Shown one piece after another: positions 4,806-8,288 of a DNA stretch of 8,288 nucleotides (its first letter is position 1; each line of letters opens with the position of its first letter). The stretch spans positions 1 to 8,288 of the forward strand of contig JAQTQF010000070.1 of the NCBI GenBank assembly GCA_028712345.1, in the 5' to 3' direction. This DNA comes from Phycisphaerae bacterium. GTDB taxonomy: Bacteria; Planctomycetota; Phycisphaerae; Sedimentisphaerales; UBA12454. The notes under the pieces are model-generated. The model did not search any database, was not told the DNA's origin, and was given only the letters and a program-made list of their open reading frames with translations. Both the position numbers and the translations under genes were made by a program.

Positions 4806-5282
4806 ATGACCGATGTTCATACAAAGCAGCAACGTTCTTTTAATATGTCACAAATTCGGGACAAAAATACGAAGCCCGAAATAATAGTTCGCTCGATAGT
4901 TCACAGGATGGGGTTTCGTTTTAGTTTGCATAATAAAAAACTGCCGGGGAAACCTGATATTGTTTTGTCCCGTCATAAAAAGATAATTTTTGTTCACGGG
5001 TGCTTCTGGCATATACACAATTGCCGATATGGGAGAGTAAAACCTGCTACGAATACAGACTTCTGGACAAATAAACGACAGGGCAATGCTGCAAGAGATA
5101 AAGAAAACATTCGCAAATTAAAGAAACTCGGCTGGCGTGTTTTAATAATATGGGAATGCCAAACCAGAAAACCTGAAAAAATTATCAATAAAATCAAAAG
5201 TTTTTTGGGGAAACAGATTCCCGAACGCCCCGCCAATGACCCGAAAATCATTAAAATATTACATCAATCAGGTTTCGGGTGA
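4806..5282 (+). CDS. vsr: Very short patch repair endonuclease Vsr
   Basis: A 158-residue mismatch endonuclease. It nicks 5' of the T in T:G mismatches that arise when 5-methylcytosine deaminates at sites made by a Dcm-like methyltransferase, so that DNA polymerase I can restore the C. The core is complete and, by my recollection of E. coli Vsr numbering, almost co-linear: MSQIRDKNTKPE with Glu25, GKPDIVL with metal-binding Asp51, and VHGCFWHIHNC with His64, Cys66, Phe67, Trp68, His69, His71 and Cys73. A downstream FW (Trp87) and IWEC with Cys118 complete the zinc site. Its place beside a cytosine-5 methyltransferase fits this job. It starts 38 bases after the nuclease gene without a visible Shine-Dalgarno sequence. 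Met14 (MSQIR) is an alternative start that keeps the catalytic core. Its last 32 bases overlap the convergent membrane-protein gene. Confidence 0.96.
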   Translation: MTDVHTKQQRSFNMSQIRDKNTKPEIIVRSIVHRMGFRFSLHNKKLPGKPDIVLSRHKKIIFVHGCFWHIHNCRYGRVKPATNTDFWTNKRQGNAARDKENIRKLKKLGWRVLIIWECQTRKPEKIINKIKSFLGKQIPERPANDPKIIKILHQSGFG

Positions 5283-6246
5283 CGACTACAATATCGAGAG
5301 CGACGATGGAATAGAGAATCACTCTTCTCAATAAATGCAGGGCAAGGCTGGCACGGGCAATGAAAAAGACAAACAGATAAGCAGCGAGCGATGCGGCGGC
5401 AACGGCAAGAGAGGTATTAGTATCTATCGGCTTTGCAAATAAAAACGCAACTGCCAACTGCAAGACAACGGCGGCGGCGGAAAGCAAAAGCCATTTGGAA
5501 TCGGCCTTTCCCGCTAAGGTGAGCATTTCAAAGCCGGAAGCAATCATTATCGAGCAAATAAGGACGGGGAAACTGAGCCAGAAGGCGGGCGGGACATCTA
5601 CATTGAAACTTAATTTGTAAAATGCAAAAAGAATCGCGACCGCGGCGATAGCGGCTATGCCATATCTGCGGGTTTGGAAAAGTAAAACGGTCCCGACGGC
5701 TAATGCGCCGAGCGGGGTATGATAAAAGCCGACCAGAAAAACATCGGGCGAAGTTTTGAATGGAGAGATAATGCCGATGAAACTTAACAGAGAGGCGGCT
5801 GCGGCGGGCGGAATTGGAAAGAGGCGATATTTCGGCATCGCGGCAAGAGTGAAACAGCCAATCACAAATAAAAACGGCAGAAGCGCGAAGGCTGATTCGA
5901 CAAGGCCGGTGGTTTTGGGGCCGGTCTTTAGGGATTTATATACGAACGCGGCGGGCAGAAACGAGAACGGCAGAAGAGCGTAAACGATAAAGCCGAACGG
6001 ATGATAGCAGAAGAACGAACAGGCGAACGGGCCGAAGCCGTAAACTGCGCCGCCGATGAAGCGGGCGAAAAAGGAATTTACATATCTGGCGGACAAAAGA
6101 TAAACGCCGAGGGCTGAGATGGTTTGGGTCAGATAAAATATTCTCAGGTTTCCGGTCAGTTTGTCGGTATGAGGAAACAGCAGCCAGGCGGCAAATGTGC
6201 CGTAGAGCAGAAAAGCAAAAACGAAAAGTAAAATCCTTTTATTCAT
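5251..6246 (-). CDS. Polytopic membrane protein of unknown function
   Basis: I do not recognise the family. The 331-residue protein is hydrophobic almost throughout, with about ten to twelve predicted membrane spans: roughly residues 5-24, 37-52, 62-80, 84-103, 119-137, 147-165, 172-190, 193-211, 219-237, 250-270, 279-298 and 308-322. Connecting loops are short and include PHTDKLTGNLR, KSLKTGPKTTG and GKADSKW. There is no recognisable transporter signature, signal peptidase site or soluble catalytic domain. No Shine-Dalgarno site precedes the ATG at 6246. Charged residues followed at once by a hydrophobic helix (MNKRILLFVF) make this start plausible. It lies 129 bases downstream of purM on the same strand. 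Its 3' end overlaps vsr tail to tail by 32 bases, so its original C-terminus may have been changed by the island. Confidence 0.75.
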   Translation of the reverse strand: MNKRILLFVFAFLLYGTFAAWLLFPHTDKLTGNLRIFYLTQTISALGVYLLSARYVNSFFARFIGGAVYGFGPFACSFFCYHPFGFIVYALLPFSFLPAAFVYKSLKTGPKTTGLVESAFALLPFLFVIGCFTLAAMPKYRLFPIPPAAAASLLSFIGIISPFKTSPDVFLVGFYHTPLGALAVGTVLLFQTRRYGIAAIAAVAILFAFYKLSFNVDVPPAFWLSFPVLICSIMIASGFEMLTLAGKADSKWLLLSAAAVVLQLAVAFLFAKPIDTNTSLAVAAASLAAYLFVFFIARASLALHLLRRVILYSIVALDIVVVTRNLIDVIF

Positions 6247-6267
6247 CGTTTATTTAATAAAAACGAG

Positions 6268-6354
6268 ATTCTTCACTGCGTTCAGAATGACACCCGTTTT
6301 CACTGCGTTTTGCCGCAACAAACGCAGTCGGCCATACAAGACTCCGCAAAGCGG
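6268..6354. repeat. Cluster of small hairpins and a direct repeat between purM and the membrane-protein gene
   Basis: Three structures lie in the 129-base gap: ATTCT...AGAAT (6268-6272 with 6284-6288), a perfect nine-base stem ACTGCGTTT/AAACGCAGT (6302-6310 with 6320-6328, nine-base loop), and CCGC-AAA-GCGG (6344-6354). TTCACTGCGTT occurs twice exactly (6272-6282 and 6299-6309). The phrase GATTCTTCACTGCGTTCAG resembles a dispersed repeat common in environmental bacterial genomes (from memory). No T-run follows the stems on either strand, so a standard terminator is not supported. Confidence 0.5.
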
Positions 6355-6375
6355 GACAGGTGGCGGGGCTAATCA

Positions 6376-7443
6376 CTATTTTATGATTACTTTTCCGCTG
6401 CCGCGTTTGACTGTGCCAAGCTTGTAAACAGTTTCGCCGGTGCGCGTAAGCTGGGCAGCGACCGAATCGGCAAAATCCGGGGCGACTACAAGAACGAATC
6501 CTATGCCCATATTGAAAACGCGGAACATCTCTGCATCTTCGACCGGGCCTGATTTCTGCAGGAAGTCGAAAATCGGCTGCGGCTGCCAGGCGGATTTATT
6601 TATAACTGCATCGCAATTAGCAGGGAGTATTCGCGGGACATTTCCAACAAGTCCGCCACCGGTAATATGAGCCATACCGTGGACGACCTGTTTAACTTTA
6701 TAGTGACCGAGCAGTTTTACTATCGAGCGGACATATATTCTTGTGGGGGTGAGCAATTCGGCGCCGATAGATTCACCCTCGAGAGCGGGAATTTTTTGTT
6801 CAGGTTTGAGGTTTAAATGTTTGAAGCAGATATTTCTTGCGAGCGAAAAACCATTGCTGTGCAGCCCGCTTGATGCAAGGCCGAGAACTACATCGCCGGC
6901 TTCTACTTTTGAGCCATTGATGATTCTGCTTCTTTCGACTACGCCGACGGCGAAACCGGCCATATCGAAATCGTCTTTTTTATAGACATCTGGCATTTCT
7001 GCGGTTTCGCCTCCGATGAGTGCGCAATCGGCAACTCTGCAGGCGGCGGCAATACCTTCGACGACATCGGCAACCCAGGCGGGGGAGAGCTTATTGACGG
7101 CAAGATAATCAAGGAAGAATAGGGGTTCGGCGCCGATGACAAGCATATCGTTGACATTCATAGCGACCAGGTCGAAGCCGAGGGAGTTATATTTTTTCAA
7201 TTGTCTTGCGACAAGGACCTTTGAGCCGACGCCGTCGGTACAGGAAACAAGGACGGGGTTTTTGTAATTCTTTTTGAAGATTTTTTCGTCGTAATCGAGA
7301 CGGAATAGTCCTGCAAAGCCGCCTGGCAAATTTATAACTCTTGGGCCGAGCGTGCTCTGAATAGCCGATTGAATTTTATCGACCATTTCGTCGTTGGCGT
7401 CAATATCAACGCCGGATTTGGCATAAGTCAGAAATTCTGTCAT
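6376..7443 (-). CDS. purM: Phosphoribosylformylglycinamidine cyclo-ligase (AIR synthetase)
   Basis: Catalyses ATP-dependent ring closure of formylglycinamidine ribonucleotide to 5-aminoimidazole ribonucleotide, the fifth step of de novo purine synthesis, in the cytoplasm. The 355-residue length is typical. Family landmarks in order: YAKSGVDID (7-15), a CTDGVGSKV nucleotide loop, FDLVAMNVNDMLVIGAEPLFFLDY, GGETAEMPDVY, LASSGLHSNGFSLAR, HITGGGLVGNVPRILP, and FNMGIGFVLVV near the C-terminus. Its ATG overlaps the purF stop by one base (TAATG) and no strong Shine-Dalgarno sequence precedes it. Translation is therefore probably coupled to purF in a pur operon. It would act four steps after PurF in the same pathway. 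Confidence 0.97.
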   Translation of the reverse strand: MTEFLTYAKSGVDIDANDEMVDKIQSAIQSTLGPRVINLPGGFAGLFRLDYDEKIFKKNYKNPVLVSCTDGVGSKVLVARQLKKYNSLGFDLVAMNVNDMLVIGAEPLFFLDYLAVNKLSPAWVADVVEGIAAACRVADCALIGGETAEMPDVYKKDDFDMAGFAVGVVERSRIINGSKVEAGDVVLGLASSGLHSNGFSLARNICFKHLNLKPEQKIPALEGESIGAELLTPTRIYVRSIVKLLGHYKVKQVVHGMAHITGGGLVGNVPRILPANCDAVINKSAWQPQPIFDFLQKSGPVEDAEMFRVFNMGIGFVLVVAPDFADSVAAQLTRTGETVYKLGTVKRGSGKVIIK

Positions 7444-8288
7444 TAGAGCTGCACCGGTTCATCATCAAACAATTGCATCTGGTATCGTTCCATTGTAAAT
7501 TTATTTACTATAGTCTGGACGGGAATCGCATAATTGCCGCTCCAGCAGGCGGTGCAATAATTGTCTTTCGACAGCGAGACACAGGAGAGCATTCCTTCAA
7601 GAGAAATGTATCCGATGCTGTCAACTTCGAGAAACTCCTTTATCTGCTTCATATCTCTGCCGTTGGCGAGGAGTTCTTCTTTTGTCGGAAAGTCAACGCC
7701 GTAAAAGCAGGGACACCGCACGGGCGGACAGCTTACCCGCATATGTATTTCTTTTGCGCCGGCTTGTCTGAGGGCTTTGATTTTACCTCTTGTGGTCGTG
7801 CCGCGAACAATTGAATCATCAACAACGACGACTCTTTTGCCCCTGACCGCTTCGGCGACGACGGCAAGTTTCAGTTTTACCGCCAGGTCGCGAGTGTCCT
7901 GGCTGGGCGAAATAAAGGTTCTGCCGACATAGTGGCTTCGGACAAACCCCATATCAAAAGGTATTCCGCTCTGCCGGCCGTAGCCGATGGCGGCGGATGT
8001 GCCGGAGTCTGGAACGGGTATTACCACATCGGCATCAGCCGGGTGCTCTTTGGCAATTTGGGCGCCCATTTTTTTTCTGACTTCGTGAACATTTTCGCCG
8101 AAGATAATGCTGTTCTGCTTGGCGAAATAGACATGTTCGAAAATGCAGTGGGCAGGTTTTACGGTTCCGGCTTTTACGAACCGTCTGCTGGACAGCCCCT
8201 CTTTGCCAAGAGTAACAATTTCGCCTGGTTCAACTTCGCGAATATATTTTGCATCTACAGTATCAAAGGCGCACGATTCGCTTGCGAC
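7443..8288 (-). CDS. purF: Amidophosphoribosyltransferase, C-terminal part (runs off the window)
   Basis: Commits PRPP and glutamine to purine synthesis by forming 5-phosphoribosylamine. Only the last 281 residues are inside the window. The reading frame stays open to base 8288, so an apparent ATG at 8069 is an internal methionine (VRKKMGAQ). Visible landmarks: VASESCAFD and YIREVEPGEIV at the edge, DVVIPVPDSG, HYVGRTFI, and the PRPP-binding loop VVVVDDSIVRGTT. Cysteines at CIFEHVYF, PCFYG and YCTACW correspond to the ligands of the 4Fe-4S cluster in the Bacillus subtilis type enzyme, so this is probably an iron-sulfur, oxygen-sensitive PurF. The missing N-terminus should carry the propeptide/Cys glutaminase domain. 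It is followed by purM with a one-base overlap. Confidence 0.96.
   Translation of the reverse strand, partial: VASESCAFDTVDAKYIREVEPGEIVTLGKEGLSSRRFVKAGTVKPAHCIFEHVYFAKQNSIIFGENVHEVRKKMGAQIAKEHPADADVVIPVPDSGTSAAIGYGRQSGIPFDMGFVRSHYVGRTFISPSQDTRDLAVKLKLAVVAEAVRGKRVVVVDDSIVRGTTTRGKIKALRQAGAKEIHMRVSCPPVRCPCFYGVDFPTKEELLANGRDMKQIKEFLEVDSIGYISLEGMLSCVSLSKDNYCTACWSGNYAIPVQTIVNKFTMERYQMQLFDDEPVQL

Noticed and set aside
6302..6328. Rho-independent terminator for purM
   Set aside because: The nine-base stem is good, but no T-run follows it on either strand.
7443..8069. purF as a complete 208-residue protein starting at 8069
   Set aside because: The same frame stays open to the window edge and encodes conserved PurF sequence (VASESCAFD, IREVEPGEIV, CIFEHVYF), so the ATG is internal and the gene is cut by the window.

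Overview
The window looks like chromosomal DNA from a Planctomycetota-like bacterium, possibly of the Phycisphaerae/Sedimentisphaerales type. This placement is an inference from three things: a 58-residue Hc1-type histone H1-like protein, a FabZ-like dehydratase with an extended N-terminus, and spacers filled with short dispersed repeats of the kind seen in PVC-group metagenomic genomes. No rRNA, tRNA or marker gene is present to confirm it.

Layout. Positions 1-1370 hold three minus-strand genes: a FabZ-like hot-dog dehydratase (27-500), a small Hc1-like DNA-binding protein (615-791) with a good sigma-70-type promoter, and a short flavodoxin/WrbA-like protein (891-1367). Positions 1368-2233 are a gene-free stretch of about 865 bases packed with inverted and direct repeats. 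Positions 2234-5282 carry a plus-strand, visibly AT-richer, four-gene restriction-modification island: an XRE/C-type regulator, a Dcm/EcoRII-like cytosine-5 methyltransferase, an HNH endonuclease and a Vsr mismatch endonuclease. Positions 5251-8288 return to the minus strand: a polytopic membrane protein of unknown function, purM, and the C-terminal part of purF, which runs off the right edge. purF and purM overlap by one base (TAATG).

How the genes fit together. The methyltransferase carries the target-recognition signature of the CC(N)GG family (Dcm, EcoRII, SsoII, HpaII types) and would protect the host. The endonuclease begins with a domain resembling the EcoRII N-terminal effector/DNA-binding domain, but ends in a zinc-type HNH nuclease instead of the EcoRII PD-(D/E)XK domain. 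This chimera is the most unusual item in the window. Vsr would repair the T:G mismatches that arise when 5-methylcytosine made by the methyltransferase deaminates, and all its known catalytic and zinc residues are present. The XRE protein is placed like a controller (C) protein that times expression of the methyltransferase and nuclease. The island sits between minus-strand genes and its last gene overlaps the convergent membrane-protein gene by 32 bases, which fits horizontal insertion into an ordinary chromosomal locus.
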